The notes: generated from the letters alone by a model not told the origin. A stretch of DNA of 64,000 bases from Petrimonas sp964535975 (GCA_964535975.1 CAZHWC010000001.1:5834-69833); one strand, 5' to 3'; counted from the stretch's first letter, positions 34,528 through 43,077 are shown. Made by a program: numbers and translations.

Positions 34528-36061
34528 TATAATAATTATCTTTCTTAAGATCACATATTTCTTCATCACTATTTATTGTAAAATATGCACTTCCAATATT
34601 ATTAATAATATCTGATGCCACAAAGCTGAATGGATGAATGTTTTGTGATGTGATATTTGCTGTTAGTCCATGCAAATATACTCCTATTTGTGCAGCTTGC
34701 AAAGCCGGATATCCTTGTGCCAATAGGCTGGTAATTATCCCGGTTAATACGTCACCACTTCCGGCAGTTGCCAATGCCGGTGACCCACTGCTGTTTACGT
34801 AAACCTCATTAGGGGATATAATTGTAGTGTGTGCTCCTTTGATAATTACTATTATATTATGTTCTTTTGCCAGAGCTATGGTTTTGTCTATTTTCTCAAA
34901 GTCATTATCCCAGGCACCTATCAGTCTTGAGAGTTCTTTGGGATGAGGTGTCAATATTGTGTGTTTGGGCAGATGATTAAGTAGTTCTTTATTATGTGAG
35001 ATGATATTTATCGCATCCGCATCAATTACCAGAGGGGTATTATTAGTTTCTAAAAACCTCGTTAGAGCATTAGTGGTATTATCACTTGTTCCTATGCCCA
35101 CACCTATACCAATTGCATTTGGTTTAATATCAAAGATGATATCAGTAATTTCCTTCTCACCAGAGTCCTCAATCACCATTAATTCGCAGATACTTGACTG
35201 AAGCACCATTGTGCCACACTTTGGAATATAAGCAGTTGCAAGTCCGCATCCTGTTTTTAGTGCTGCTTTTGATGCCAGGGCTACAGAGCCTATTTTTCCT
35301 AAACTGCCACCAATTATCAAACTATGTCCTTGAATACCTTTGTGTGAGAATTTATCTAAGGGCTTGATAATGTTCTTAATATCTTGTTTTGTTATGAAAT
35401 ATATATTTGTTGAGGATTCGTCAATTGCCTTTTTACTTAATCCAAAGTTGAGAATATAAATGTCTCCTGCAAATTTGTGATTGTCTGGAAGAAAAAGAGC
35501 TAACTTAGGTATTTGCAAAGTTGTAGTTTCATTAGCCATCACAGCAAATTTTGTTTCCTTATCCATCATTAGTCCACTGGGAACATCAATGCTAACTGTG
35601 TGTTTATTGCTTTGATTGATTTTGTTAATTACCTGTCCTGCAAGTCCTGTAATTTCTCGATTAAGTCCTGTACCAAAGATTGCATCTATGATAACCGAAG
35701 TGCTCTCTAAAGCGGGGAACTGCTCAATAGATGTTATAACACTGACAGATACACCCAATTGTTTTACTTTGTTGAGATAATATTCAAAATCTGAAGAATA
35801 CCTTGTACTGTATTCAACTACATAAACATGTGCTTTTACACCTGCTGTATGTAGTTTCCCGGCCAAACAAACTCCATCTCCTCCATTATTACCTACTCCA
35901 CAAAATATAGATATTGTCTGGTTGGACTTTATATGAGTTTTCAAAAACCATTGGTATATCGCCTCTGATGCCATATTCATTAGTTCATGTGAAGTAATAT
36001 TATTATACACCAATGTTTGTGCATCTACTTTTCTAATTTGTTCTGCGGATAATATTTTCAT
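34520..36061 (-). CDS. nnr: Bifunctional NAD(P)H-hydrate epimerase / ADP-dependent dehydratase
   Basis: 513-residue fusion that repairs damaged NADH/NADPH hydrates. The N-terminal epimerase (YjeF_N, about 1-215) has GVGNNGGDGVCLAGKL and IDAIFGTGLNR; the C-terminal dehydratase (YjeF_C, about 230-500) has GHSLIIGGSLGKIGSVALAS, ILTPHPKELSRLIG and SPALATAGSGDVLTGIITSLLAQG. The complete fusion length is normal. Coupled to nth downstream. Confidence 0.95.
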   Translation of the reverse strand: MKILSAEQIRKVDAQTLVYNNITSHELMNMASEAIYQWFLKTHIKSNQTISIFCGVGNNGGDGVCLAGKLHTAGVKAHVYVVEYSTRYSSDFEYYLNKVKQLGVSVSVITSIEQFPALESTSVIIDAIFGTGLNREITGLAGQVINKINQSNKHTVSIDVPSGLMMDKETKFAVMANETTTLQIPKLALFLPDNHKFAGDIYILNFGLSKKAIDESSTNIYFITKQDIKNIIKPLDKFSHKGIQGHSLIIGGSLGKIGSVALASKAALKTGCGLATAYIPKCGTMVLQSSICELMVIEDSGEKEITDIIFDIKPNAIGIGVGIGTSDNTTNALTRFLETNNTPLVIDADAINIISHNKELLNHLPKHTILTPHPKELSRLIGAWDNDFEKIDKTIALAKEHNIIVIIKGAHTTIISPNEVYVNSSGSPALATAGSGDVLTGIITSLLAQGYPALQAAQIGVYLHGLTANITSQNIHPFSFVASDIINNIGSAYFTINSDEEICDLKKDNYYND

Positions 36062-36153
36062 GTTCTTGTAATTGATATGCGTAAAGTTAATTGACTTTGT
36101 TTTCTAAACAATTGAATATTTGAAGTTGTCATTAGTCTGGACTATATACAGAT

Positions 36154-36185
36154 AGAGGGTGAAATCACATTGTGATACACCCTCT
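36154..36185 (-). repeat. 32-bp terminator repeat, copy 2 (after tRNA-Leu)
   Basis: On the minus strand this reads the same as copy 1, 20 bp after the 3' end of tRNA-Leu. Its tail carries AAATATTCAATT at 36110-36121 (minus). Confidence 0.9.
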
Positions 36186-36205
36186 TTATAAATTATTATT
36201 TTTTG

Positions 36206-36289
36206 TGCGCAGGATGAGACTCGAACTCACACGCCGTAACCGGCACTACCCCCTCAAAGTAGCGTGTATACCAATTTCACCACCTGCGC
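36206..36289 (-). tRNA. tRNA-Leu (anticodon GAG)
   Basis: Seven-base acceptor stem GCGCAGG/CCTGCGC (36283-36289 and 36207-36213), D-arm with TGGT, anticodon stem CTACT/GGTAG with loop TTGAGGG (anticodon GAG), a long class-II variable arm (TGCCGGTTACGGCG), and a T-loop TTCGAGT. The discriminator base is A. The next bases are CAA, so CCA is not encoded. 84 nt. Confidence 0.97.
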
Positions 36290-36315
36290 AAATATGTATT
36301 CTTTTTTTGCGAGCA

Positions 36316-36347
36316 CAAAGTTAATTAGTTTTTCTGTTTCTCACAAA
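36316..36347 (-). promoter_or_regulatory. tRNA-Leu promoter
   Basis: Minus-strand TTTG (36344-36347), 20-bp spacer, TAACTTTG (36316-36323). Start predicted about 20 nt before the mature tRNA 5' end. Confidence 0.7.
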
Positions 36348-36494
36348 GAAATGTGTCGTTTTGTTTCATCCCGTCACATAAAGCAATTATATAGCCATAT
36401 ATCAATAATATTAAAAGAGGTTGCCTCAAAAAATAAAACAGAGTTCTTGGAATTTTATGTTCGAAATTATTCTCATATAGGAGTGTGAATAGAA

Positions 36495-36526
36495 AGAGGG
36501 TGAAATCACATTGTGATACACCCTCT
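36495..36526 (-). repeat. 32-bp terminator repeat, copy 3 (after purE)
   Basis: Identical to copy 2 over 32 bp and in the same orientation, 27 bp after the purE stop. The following bases (minus strand, TTTCTATTCACACTCC) resemble those after copy 1 (TTTCTATACACACCCC). Confidence 0.9.
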
Positions 36527-36553
36527 TTGGATAGGTTATAAAATATAAAACTC

Positions 36554-37060
36554 TTAGTTTGTTTTGTATTTATAGCTTATCTTTTTTAGCTCTTCGTTTG
36601 CCTGAGTGATTTTACCTTTTAATCCCTCTTTATAGTTGTGAAGTTTTTTGTTAAGTTCTGCATCACCAGTTGCAATCATCTGCAATGCAAGAATTGCAGC
36701 ATTTAGCGAACCATTAATTCCTACTGTTGCCACAGGAATTCCGGGAGGCATCTGAACTATTGCCAAAAGAGCATCCATTCCGTCTAAAGATGCTTTAATT
36801 GGAACGCCAATCACGGGCAGAGTGGTCATTGATGCAATCACACCCGGCAAATGAGCCGCCATGCCTGCCGCTGCAATAATCACTTTTATACCTCTTTGTT
36901 CTGCGCCTTTTGCAAATTCTTCCACAGCCTCAGGTGTGCGATGTGCCGAAAGAGCATTTATTTCGAATGGAACTTCCATCTCATTTAGTAGTTGAGCAGC
37001 CTTTTCCATAACCGGAAGGTCGGAGGTGCTACCCATGATAATACTTACAATTGGAGTCAT
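36554..37060 (-). CDS. purE: 5-(carboxyamino)imidazole ribonucleotide mutase
   Basis: 168 residues; converts N5-CAIR to CAIR in purine synthesis. GSTSDLPVMEKA, LSAHRTPE, AAAGMAAHLPGVIAS and PVATVGINGSLNAAILALQM are the class-I PurE signatures. No purK beside it. Minus-strand neighbour of gcvH, separated by the gcvH terminator; terminated by repeat copy 3. Confidence 0.96.
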   Translation of the reverse strand: MTPIVSIIMGSTSDLPVMEKAAQLLNEMEVPFEINALSAHRTPEAVEEFAKGAEQRGIKVIIAAAGMAAHLPGVIASMTTLPVIGVPIKASLDGMDALLAIVQMPPGIPVATVGINGSLNAAILALQMIATGDAELNKKLHNYKEGLKGKITQANEELKKISYKYKTN

Positions 37061-37087
37061 ATAATTATAATTGATTTATAAAAAATA

Positions 37088-37112
37088 AGAGTTATCTGTT
37101 TAGGATAACTCT
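37088..37112 (-). terminator. Terminator of gcvH
   Basis: AGAGTTATC (37088-37096) pairs with GATAACTCT (from 37104) around a short loop; A-rich (T on the minus strand) sequence follows. Confidence 0.75.
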
Positions 37113-37132
37113 CATGGTTTTGTTCGTTTTAT

Positions 37133-37513
37133 TTATTGACCAATTTCGGCCTTGTAGTCGGCACTCGAAAGGAGATTGTCTAACTCAGCCGCATCGCTAA
37201 CTGATACTTTTATAATCCATCCTTTTCCGTATGGGTCTTCGTTCACAAGTTCGGGAGCATCCTCAAGTTCGGGATTCACTTCAAGAACTTCGCCTGTAAC
37301 CGGCATCACTAAGTCAGATACAGTTTTAACTGCTTCTATACTGCCAAATACTTCGCCTGCTTCAACAACTTCTCCTTCGCTATCCACGTCAACGAATACT
37401 ATTTCGCCAAGTTCGCTCTGAGCAAATTCAGAAATTCCTATATAAGCAACATCGCCTTCAACTCTAATCCATTCATGGTCTTTTGAATACTTTAAATTTT
37501 CTGGGAAATTCAT
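37133..37513 (-). CDS. gcvH: Glycine cleavage system H protein
   Basis: 126 residues; lipoylated carrier that shuttles the aminomethyl group between P, T and L proteins. Lipoyl lysine is Lys63 in GSIEAVKTVSDL; HEWIRVEG, YIGISEFAQSELGEIVFVDV and NEDPYGKGWI are the expected flanks. No gcvP or gcvT nearby. Confidence 0.97.
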   Translation of the reverse strand: MNFPENLKYSKDHEWIRVEGDVAYIGISEFAQSELGEIVFVDVDSEGEVVEAGEVFGSIEAVKTVSDLVMPVTGEVLEVNPELEDAPELVNEDPYGKGWIIKVSVSDAAELDNLLSSADYKAEIGQ

Positions 37514-37585
37514 AGAATAAAAATTTTAATTTATGGTTTATTTCTTTTCGTAAAAGTAATATTATTATTTTATGTTTCAAAATCT

Positions 37586-38194
37586 TTAGCTTCCAATCCT
37601 CACCAACATGAAGGAAATTATAAAGCCAAGCAAAAAGCCTCCTACAACCTGAGTAAGTGTGTGCCTTTTGAGAACTAGGCGTGAAGTACCCACCATGCCA
37701 CTAATAATAAACAGAGCAATAAATAGTTGGTAGGGGTTTGATTGTTCAATAAAATAGCTCACCGACATCACTCCGCCCAATAGACCTCCCACGCCAAACA
37801 TGTGGGCACTTATTTTCCACCAAATGGTGATGAAGAGAGCTATTAATATTACCACAATAGATGATGATGCCAACATCAAAAACCATGCGGGCATACCCAT
37901 TCGATAATAATATAATATCATAAGTGAGTATGATATCAGAACAATAATATATGGTATAAACCTTTCGCGACGTATTTTTAGTGATAAGTCGGAAATTAAT
38001 TTCATTTTATATGATACGTATATAAATAGTGCCGGAACAGCAAATGAAAAAACAGCCACAGGTGTCATTATGCGCCAGTATTGATGACTAAATGTATATT
38101 GAAAATGAGTATATACAAAAAGCAGCATGATGCTGTATATTGGCATAAGCAGTGGTTGGAAAACAGATGATATAAATCGTGAAAGTTGTCGCAT
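37586..38194 (-). CDS. PAP2-superfamily-like membrane protein
   Basis: 202 residues with about five to six membrane helices. The last third has KISAHMFGVGGLLGG, resembling the PAP2 second motif, and SRLVLKRHTLTQVVGGFLLG, resembling the third (SRxxxxxHxxxD) but with Val where Asp is expected. The N-terminal third carries no clear KxxxxxxRP. It could be a lipid phosphatase relative with altered catalysis. 30 bp from rpoN, so likely co-transcribed. Confidence 0.65.
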   Translation of the reverse strand: MRQLSRFISSVFQPLLMPIYSIMLLFVYTHFQYTFSHQYWRIMTPVAVFSFAVPALFIYVSYKMKLISDLSLKIRRERFIPYIIVLISYSLMILYYYRMGMPAWFLMLASSSIVVILIALFITIWWKISAHMFGVGGLLGGVMSVSYFIEQSNPYQLFIALFIISGMVGTSRLVLKRHTLTQVVGGFLLGFIISFMLVRIGS

Positions 38195-38224
38195 TGTCTT
38201 AAAATCTTATTGGAAAAGACAAAG

Positions 38225-39670
38225 TTAGATTTTTTTTCTCAAACGAGCTACCGGAATATTCAATTGTTCTCTGTATTTTGCCACAGTGCGTCGGGCTATC
38301 ACATATCCTTTCTCTTTCAAAATGGTGGTTAGCCTCTCATCCGTAAGTGGTTTTTGCGTATCTTCGTTCTCTATTACTTCTGCTAAGATTATTTTTATTT
38401 CATGCGAAGACACATCTTCTCCCGATTCGCTTTGCATAGCCTCGGTAAAGAAAAACTTAAGTGGATAGATGCCGCCGTTTGTTTGCACATATTTGCTGCT
38501 GCTTACTCTTGATATTGTGGATATGTCAAATCCGGTTATTTCTGCAATATCTTTAAGTATCATTGGTTTCAGCATTGTTTCATCTTCAGAAATAAAAAAG
38601 TCATACTGAAACCCAATTATTGCCTCCATTGTTCTGCGCATTGTATTTTGTCGTTGCTTCACTGCATCAATAAACAATCTGGCCGAATCCACTTTTTGCT
38701 TCATAAACATAAGAGCATGTTTGTCGTCAGCCTTCATGCTTTTTTTGTTTTGTGTGTATCCTTGCATCATTTCCGAGAAATTTCGGCTTATTCTTAGCTC
38801 TGGTATGTTTTTGTTATTGAGATGCAACGATATCTCACCGTTATATGTCTCCACTATAAAATCGGGTGTGATATTGCTCATAAGAGTAGCCATGGCATCA
38901 CCAAAAACATTGCCCGGTTTGGGGTTTAGAGATGTAATTTCGTCAATAGCATCTCGCAATTCGTCCTTGCTCACCATAAGCAGGCGCAGCATTTTTTCAT
39001 AATGTTTTTTTGAGAACTCCTCAAAATAGTCTGTAATAATAGTTTTAGCCAGTTGGTTCTTTGGGCTGTCATTGTTGCGCTCAAGCTGCAATAGCAGACA
39101 GTGCTGCAAATCTAATGCACCCACGCCGGCAGGGTCAAGATCCTGAATTATTTTTAAAATTTCGTCCAGCTTTTCAACGCTCACATCTATGTTTTGCTGA
39201 AACAACAAATCATTTGATATTGCCTCAAGACTTCTGTTTAGATAACCGCTCTCGTCCAGATTGCCAATAATATACTCCGCAATCTTATGATCATCATCAT
39301 TAAGTTCTCTAAGCACTATTTGTTCCATAAGGAAATTGTTCAGGCTGGTATCGCTTGCAAAAGTGGCTTCAATGTAATCAGGCTCATTTCTATATTCCCA
39401 CCTTTTTATTTGATATTGAGGTATGTCATCTTCCGAAAGGTAATCACCCATCATCAGCTCATCCTGAGTGATATCATCTTGTTCATTGGTGCCTAAATCA
39501 TCTTTTTCAAAAGTAGTGTCACTCTCATCAAGTGCCGGATTATCTTCCAACTCTTGCTTAATCTTGTCTTCCAGCTCCACAGAGTTCAACTCAATCAGTT
39601 TTATCACCTGCATCTGTATGGGCGACAAACGTTGTGTCTGCTTAAGCTCTTGATGTTGTCTAAGTGCCAT
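38225..39670 (-). CDS. rpoN: RNA polymerase sigma-54 factor
   Basis: 481 residues. Region I QTQRLSPIQMQVIKLIELNSVELEDKI is Gln/Leu rich and followed by an acidic Region II; core-binding region and HTH FDISTISRVSSSKYVQTNGGIYPL; the RpoN box ARRTVAKYRE at about 459-468. It directs transcription from -24/-12 promoters with AAA+ activators, none of which is in this window. Its own -7 box is likely TATCTTTG at 39703-39710 (minus). Confidence 0.96.
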   Translation of the reverse strand: MALRQHQELKQTQRLSPIQMQVIKLIELNSVELEDKIKQELEDNPALDESDTTFEKDDLGTNEQDDITQDELMMGDYLSEDDIPQYQIKRWEYRNEPDYIEATFASDTSLNNFLMEQIVLRELNDDDHKIAEYIIGNLDESGYLNRSLEAISNDLLFQQNIDVSVEKLDEILKIIQDLDPAGVGALDLQHCLLLQLERNNDSPKNQLAKTIITDYFEEFSKKHYEKMLRLLMVSKDELRDAIDEITSLNPKPGNVFGDAMATLMSNITPDFIVETYNGEISLHLNNKNIPELRISRNFSEMMQGYTQNKKSMKADDKHALMFMKQKVDSARLFIDAVKQRQNTMRRTMEAIIGFQYDFFISEDETMLKPMILKDIAEITGFDISTISRVSSSKYVQTNGGIYPLKFFFTEAMQSESGEDVSSHEIKIILAEVIENEDTQKPLTDERLTTILKEKGYVIARRTVAKYREQLNIPVARLRKKI

Positions 39671-39702
39671 TGTTTTTAAGATTAGTTCGATTAATTCAAA
39701 AA

Positions 39703-39710
39703 CAAAGATA
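39703..39710 (-). promoter_or_regulatory. -7 box TATCTTTG of rpoN
   Basis: Perfect TAnnTTTG on the minus strand, 33 bp before the ATG. Confidence 0.5.
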
Positions 39711-39864
39711 ATTAATTTCTGTAAATGCGCATTGCAATAATTATACCAATCTCATAGTTTCCACTTTACATTGTGAGTCAACACGTCGTGCAAATAAGTT
39801 TTCCATGTTACATGATGACTAAACAATATCATATTTAATATTAGTATAATGGAATACAAAAACA
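39711..39864. other. Intergenic DNA without a recognised feature
   Basis: AT-rich stretch between the rpoN promoter and the hairpin at 39865. No ORF of any quality, tRNA or conserved motif seen. Confidence 0.5.
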
Positions 39865-39910
39865 AAACTCGATAAAGCAAAGATTTATATCCTTGTCTTA
39901 TATCGAGTTT
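39865..39910. repeat. Hairpin between rpoN and beta-barrel gene
   Basis: AAACTCGATA (39865-39874) and TATCGAGTTT (39901-39910) are perfect inverted arms; the inner sequence pairs further in part (AAGCAAAGA with TCCTTGTCTT). No good T-run, so not a standard terminator. Confidence 0.6.
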
Positions 39911-39970
39911 CATAAAAAAGAATGAAGAATCCGTATAGTTTACTTTCTACATTGACAATAACTAATAGAG

Positions 39971-40058
39971 GAGATTGTCTGCCATTGCTCAACTGAGATA
40001 CACCAAATTTTCTAATCATTCATTTCAGACAATATGATGAGCCAGGCAAGACAATCTC
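39971..40058. repeat. Inverted-repeat element A (88 bp)
   Basis: Ends GAGATTGTCTGCCATTGCTCA (21 bp arm, first 20: GAGATTGTCTGCCATTGCTC) and, inverted, GAGATTGTCTTGCCTGGCTC. The same terminal sequence (AGACAATCTC, then TTT) bounds element B at 41039-41148. It follows the 3' end of the minus-strand barrel gene and may terminate it. Confidence 0.7.
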
Positions 40059-40085
40059 TTTATTAATATGTAGAGTATTACAAGC

Positions 40086-40697
40086 TTAGAAGCTATATCC
40101 AATACCTACATTTACTGTTTGCGTACGCATTTTTGCATCGTCTTTAAATGCATCAAGCTGGTTGATGAAACCAAACTGGTATCCTGCATTTATTTGTAAT
40201 CCGTTGTTGAACTCGTATCCCAAAAGGAATCCCAAACCAAAGTCCCAGCGTGTCATTGGTGTCTCGCCATCAACTTTTTTGTATAAGTCGACGTCTGCAT
40301 CTTTAAAACGAGCATCAAATCCTAACCCCACATATGGTCCAAATCCACCATATACTCTACCCATAAAGTTTTCTGATTGTGCTAAAGCATACACCGGTAG
40401 TTGCATACCCCATTGTTTGAAGGTGTCTTTGTCACCGTCTTCTTCCATTTTATTGTTTTTGTAGAAGAATGATAGTTCAGGCTGGATGGCAAAGTTCTCG
40501 TGCAAATCAATTTTCATAAAGCCACCCACGCTTGGGCCTACTCTCATTGTGCTTTTAGCATCATCCATGTCCTTCAACAAAAAGTTCGAGATATTCATAT
40601 CTGCTTTCACACCATATTTAATAGGTGTCTGAGCATTCACGCTAATCATTCCTACTGTAAGGAATACTGATAAAATTGTAAATAATGTTTTTTTCAT
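40086..40697 (-). CDS. Outer-membrane beta-barrel protein
   Basis: 203 residues with a signal peptide (about 1-22, ending VNAQ), alternating polar/hydrophobic strands and a C-terminal aromatic residue (VNVGIGYSF), like the porin/OmpW-type small barrels (PF13568 in type) of Bacteroidetes. Segment FAIQPELSFFYKNNKM is characteristic. Bracketed by inverted-repeat elements A and B and divergent from a LytS/LytTR pair. Function unknown. Confidence 0.85.
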   Translation of the reverse strand: MKKTLFTILSVFLTVGMISVNAQTPIKYGVKADMNISNFLLKDMDDAKSTMRVGPSVGGFMKIDLHENFAIQPELSFFYKNNKMEEDGDKDTFKQWGMQLPVYALAQSENFMGRVYGGFGPYVGLGFDARFKDADVDLYKKVDGETPMTRWDFGLGFLLGYEFNNGLQINAGYQFGFINQLDAFKDDAKMRTQTVNVGIGYSF

Positions 40698-40748
40698 TTT
40701 CTAAAATTTTTATTGTTGTTAATTCTATTATTTCGTTTTTTGATATTG

Positions 40749-40756
40749 CAAAGATA
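40749..40756 (-). promoter_or_regulatory. -7 box TATCTTTG of barrel gene
   Basis: Minus-strand TATCTTTG, 52 bp before the ATG; no obvious -33 TTTG. Confidence 0.55.
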
Positions 40757-40828
40757 TGGGGTAGGAGTGCTGTTTGTTTATGAAAATAGGCCGAGACGGC
40801 AAAAAGCGAGGTTGAAACGACATATGGC

Positions 40829-40947
40829 GCTACCGAACTTATATTGTTGGGAAACATCGCTTCTGCTTGCTTTGCTGCTTATGCATAAAAAGTTAGTGAT
40901 TATTGATGCAAATTAATTTGGGTATGTAAATAATGCAGTTCGGTAGC
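40829..40947. repeat. 11-bp inverted repeat, arms 97 bp apart
   Basis: GCTACCGAACT (40829-40839) and AGTTCGGTAGC (40937-40947) are exact inverted copies in the non-coding region between the barrel gene and the histidine kinase. No other function of this sequence is visible. Confidence 0.7.
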
Positions 40948-41038
40948 TTAATATGCAGGTTGGGCAATTGCACCTATTATTGTAAAGTATGAAAGATTAT
41001 ATTTGTGGCGTTTCAATATGAAATCTACAACAAATAAA

Positions 41039-41148
41039 GAGATTGTTTTTGCAATATTAGATTGCTCATCAATTCGTTAAAAGAGGATCTTACCTTAATC
41101 TTTATCATTGGGAAGCACAAATGATGATTCTTGAGCATAGACAATCTC
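41039..41148. repeat. Inverted-repeat element B (110 bp)
   Basis: Left end GAGATTGTTTTTGC and right end AGACAATCTC share the ends of element A, and GCTCA follows in both arms (GATTGCTCA left, TGAGCATAG right). It lies between two divergent promoters, so it is not a terminator of either gene. Its right end abuts the T-run that contains a possible -33 box of the kinase gene. Confidence 0.65.
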
Positions 41149-41150
41149 TT

Positions 41151-41178
41151 TTTGTAAGTATTAATTTGATTATTTTTG
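41151..41178 (+). promoter_or_regulatory. Histidine kinase promoter candidate
   Basis: TTTG (41151-41154), 16-bp spacer, TATTTTTG (41171-41178), 24 bp before the ATG. Confidence 0.45.
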
Positions 41179-41201
41179 TTGGATAATCCATAAAATAAAA
41201 T

Positions 41202-42296
41202 ATGACTAATAAAAAAAGCTTGTATCGTATTAAAGATAGAAGTATCAATGAGTTTCCATATAATAGGAAAACAGCTTTTAGAGCAGCTATTTCTCTTAGT
41301 TTGACTATGGCATTCATAATAATGTTGGCTCTAGCTTATGTCTCTTTAGATAAAAACAGCAATATCTCATTTTCTGATTTTTTTTCTATAAAATTACTTG
41401 TAAATTTTATTTTCAATATAGCATTTGTTTACTATCTCTTTATTTTTCAATTTAATATAGTTAGAGAGTTTACTATTAATAATAAACGATTTTATACTAT
41501 TATATTCTATATATTTCTTTTAGCCATCGTTATAATAATTAGTCCTATAATATCACGGTTTCAATGGAGATTGTTTTTTTCAGATGCACCTGATAGTTTT
41601 TTTATTGCCATTCATTTAGTAAGGGATTTAATAGTTCTTTTATTTTCCTTTCTTTATACATCGCTTATTGTATTATTAAATAAAAATCAAGAGAAAGTTC
41701 TAGAAAATAAAAACTTGGAGATTGAAAGCTTACAGAATAGATATAATATGTTGAAAAACCAGGTTGATCCACACTTTTTGTTTAATTCTCTCAATACCTT
41801 AAATGGATTGATTGGATATGATGCAAAACTGGCAAAAGAGTATGTCAACCAGTTATCTAAGATGTTTAGATATACTATGCAAGAGAATCGAGTGGTGATG
41901 TTAAATGAAGAGTTGAAATTTATTGAGTCGTATATATATATGATGAAAATGAGGTATGGTGATTCTTTAAGTATCAATATCAAAATAGACTCTATGTATC
42001 TAACCCATTATATCTTGCCATTTGGATTGCAAATATTAATTGAGAATGCAGTAAAACATAATGTTATTTCTCAAAAACAACCACTTGTAGTGTCAATTGC
42101 CACAACTGACAGTGAAACCATCTTAGTGGAAAATAATATTCAACCGAAAAGGGATAAATCAAAATCTAATGGGTTGGGATTAGCTAATCTAAATGAAAGA
42201 TATTGGCTTATGTTTGATAAATCTATTTCAATAAAACATGACGCTGAAAAGTTTTTTGTGGAGATTCCTCTTATTAAGAATATAGATAATAAATAG
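41202..42296 (+). CDS. LytS-type sensor histidine kinase
   Basis: 364 residues. Four membrane helices (about 26-48, 63-84, 95-115, 130-150) and a short coiled coil (about 160-185) lead to the His_kinase (PF06580) domain with DPHFLFNSLNTLNG; phospho-acceptor His191. The ATPase domain has LIENAVKHN and GLGLANLNERY. It signals to the LytTR regulator encoded 7 bp downstream. No extracellular sensor domain is apparent, so the membrane part may sense directly. Confidence 0.93.
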   Translation: MTNKKSLYRIKDRSINEFPYNRKTAFRAAISLSLTMAFIIMLALAYVSLDKNSNISFSDFFSIKLLVNFIFNIAFVYYLFIFQFNIVREFTINNKRFYTIIFYIFLLAIVIIISPIISRFQWRLFFSDAPDSFFIAIHLVRDLIVLLFSFLYTSLIVLLNKNQEKVLENKNLEIESLQNRYNMLKNQVDPHFLFNSLNTLNGLIGYDAKLAKEYVNQLSKMFRYTMQENRVVMLNEELKFIESYIYMMKMRYGDSLSINIKIDSMYLTHYILPFGLQILIENAVKHNVISQKQPLVVSIATTDSETILVENNIQPKRDKSKSNGLGLANLNERYWLMFDKSISIKHDAEKFFVEIPLIKNIDNK

Positions 42297-42303
42297 AATT
42301 ATT

Positions 42304-43077
42304 ATGATAACAGCAGTAATAGTTGAGGATGAGTTTTTTGCAGCTCAAAACTTGCAAAGAATGATTGAGGATATTAATCGTAATATCAGTATTGTGAGTG
42401 TGTTGCAGAGTGTAGAAGAAAGTCTGGTGTGGTTTAATCAAAACAAACATCCTGATATCGTATTTATGGATATACACTTGGCTGACGGAAACTCATTTGA
42501 GATATTTGAGATGATTAGAATTAACTCCAGTGTTATTTTTACAACGGCATATGATGAATATGCTCTAAAGGCTTTTGAAGTTAACAGTGTAGATTATTTG
42601 CTAAAGCCAATTGAGTCGGAAAATTTAGAGAGAGCGTTAAAAAAAGCGTCGCGCACTTCGGGAGCTCAGTCATTGAATTCTGAATATATTATGAACCTTA
42701 TAAAATCATTTAAAAAAGAAGATAGTTCATTTAAGAATGCTTTTCTAATACCTTATAAAGATAAATTGATCCCGGTGTCGGTGGATAATATAGCCTATGT
42801 GCTTTCAGAATTTAAAATGGCAAAGATATTTTGTTTTAATGGACAAAAGTATGTGTTAGATATGTCGTTAGATAAAATGATGCAAAGCCTTAATCCAAAT
42901 AAGTTTTATAGAGTGAATCGGCAATACATTGTGGCACATAGTGCTGTTAAAGATATGTCAGTGTGGTTTCAGGGCAAACTTGCCATTAATTTATGTGTGC
43001 CCACCGAAGAAAGAATTATTATCAGCCGTGTCAAAAGTGGTGAGTTTAAAGATTGGTTCTTAGATAATTCGGAATAA
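42304..43077 (+). CDS. LytTR response regulator
   Basis: 257 residues. The receiver (about 1-120) has acidic residues at 8-9 (VEDE), phospho-acceptor Asp56 in IVFMDIHLADG, Thr/Ala in FTTAYDEY and Lys in YLLKPI. The C-terminal LytTR DNA-binding domain (about 150-255) includes FYRVNRQYIVAHSAVKDM. Paired with the kinase immediately upstream. A target might be the divergent barrel gene, but there is no direct evidence. Confidence 0.94.
   Translation: MITAVIVEDEFFAAQNLQRMIEDINRNISIVSVLQSVEESLVWFNQNKHPDIVFMDIHLADGNSFEIFEMIRINSSVIFTTAYDEYALKAFEVNSVDYLLKPIESENLERALKKASRTSGAQSLNSEYIMNLIKSFKKEDSSFKNAFLIPYKDKLIPVSVDNIAYVLSEFKMAKIFCFNGQKYVLDMSLDKMMQSLNPNKFYRVNRQYIVAHSAVKDMSVWFQGKLAINLCVPTEERIIISRVKSGEFKDWFLDNSE

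Noticed and set aside
33853..34569. Longer nth ORF starting at 34569
   Set aside because: The extra 14 residues are hydrophobic, overlap nnrDE by 50 bp, and the shorter start places Lys121/Asp139 as in E. coli Nth.
36061..36526. Repeats flanking tRNA-Leu as att sites of an integrated element
   Set aside because: The repeat is not part of the tRNA 3' end, there is no integrase gene, and other copies lie behind protein genes.
33667..36526. CRISPR array
   Set aside because: The 32-bp repeats are too few, widely spaced and in both orientations, with genes rather than spacers between them; no cas genes.
37166..37185. GAGATTGTCTAACTC inside gcvH as a third copy of elements A/B
   Set aside because: It lies in conserved coding sequence, lacks the inverted partner, and matches by only 10 bp.
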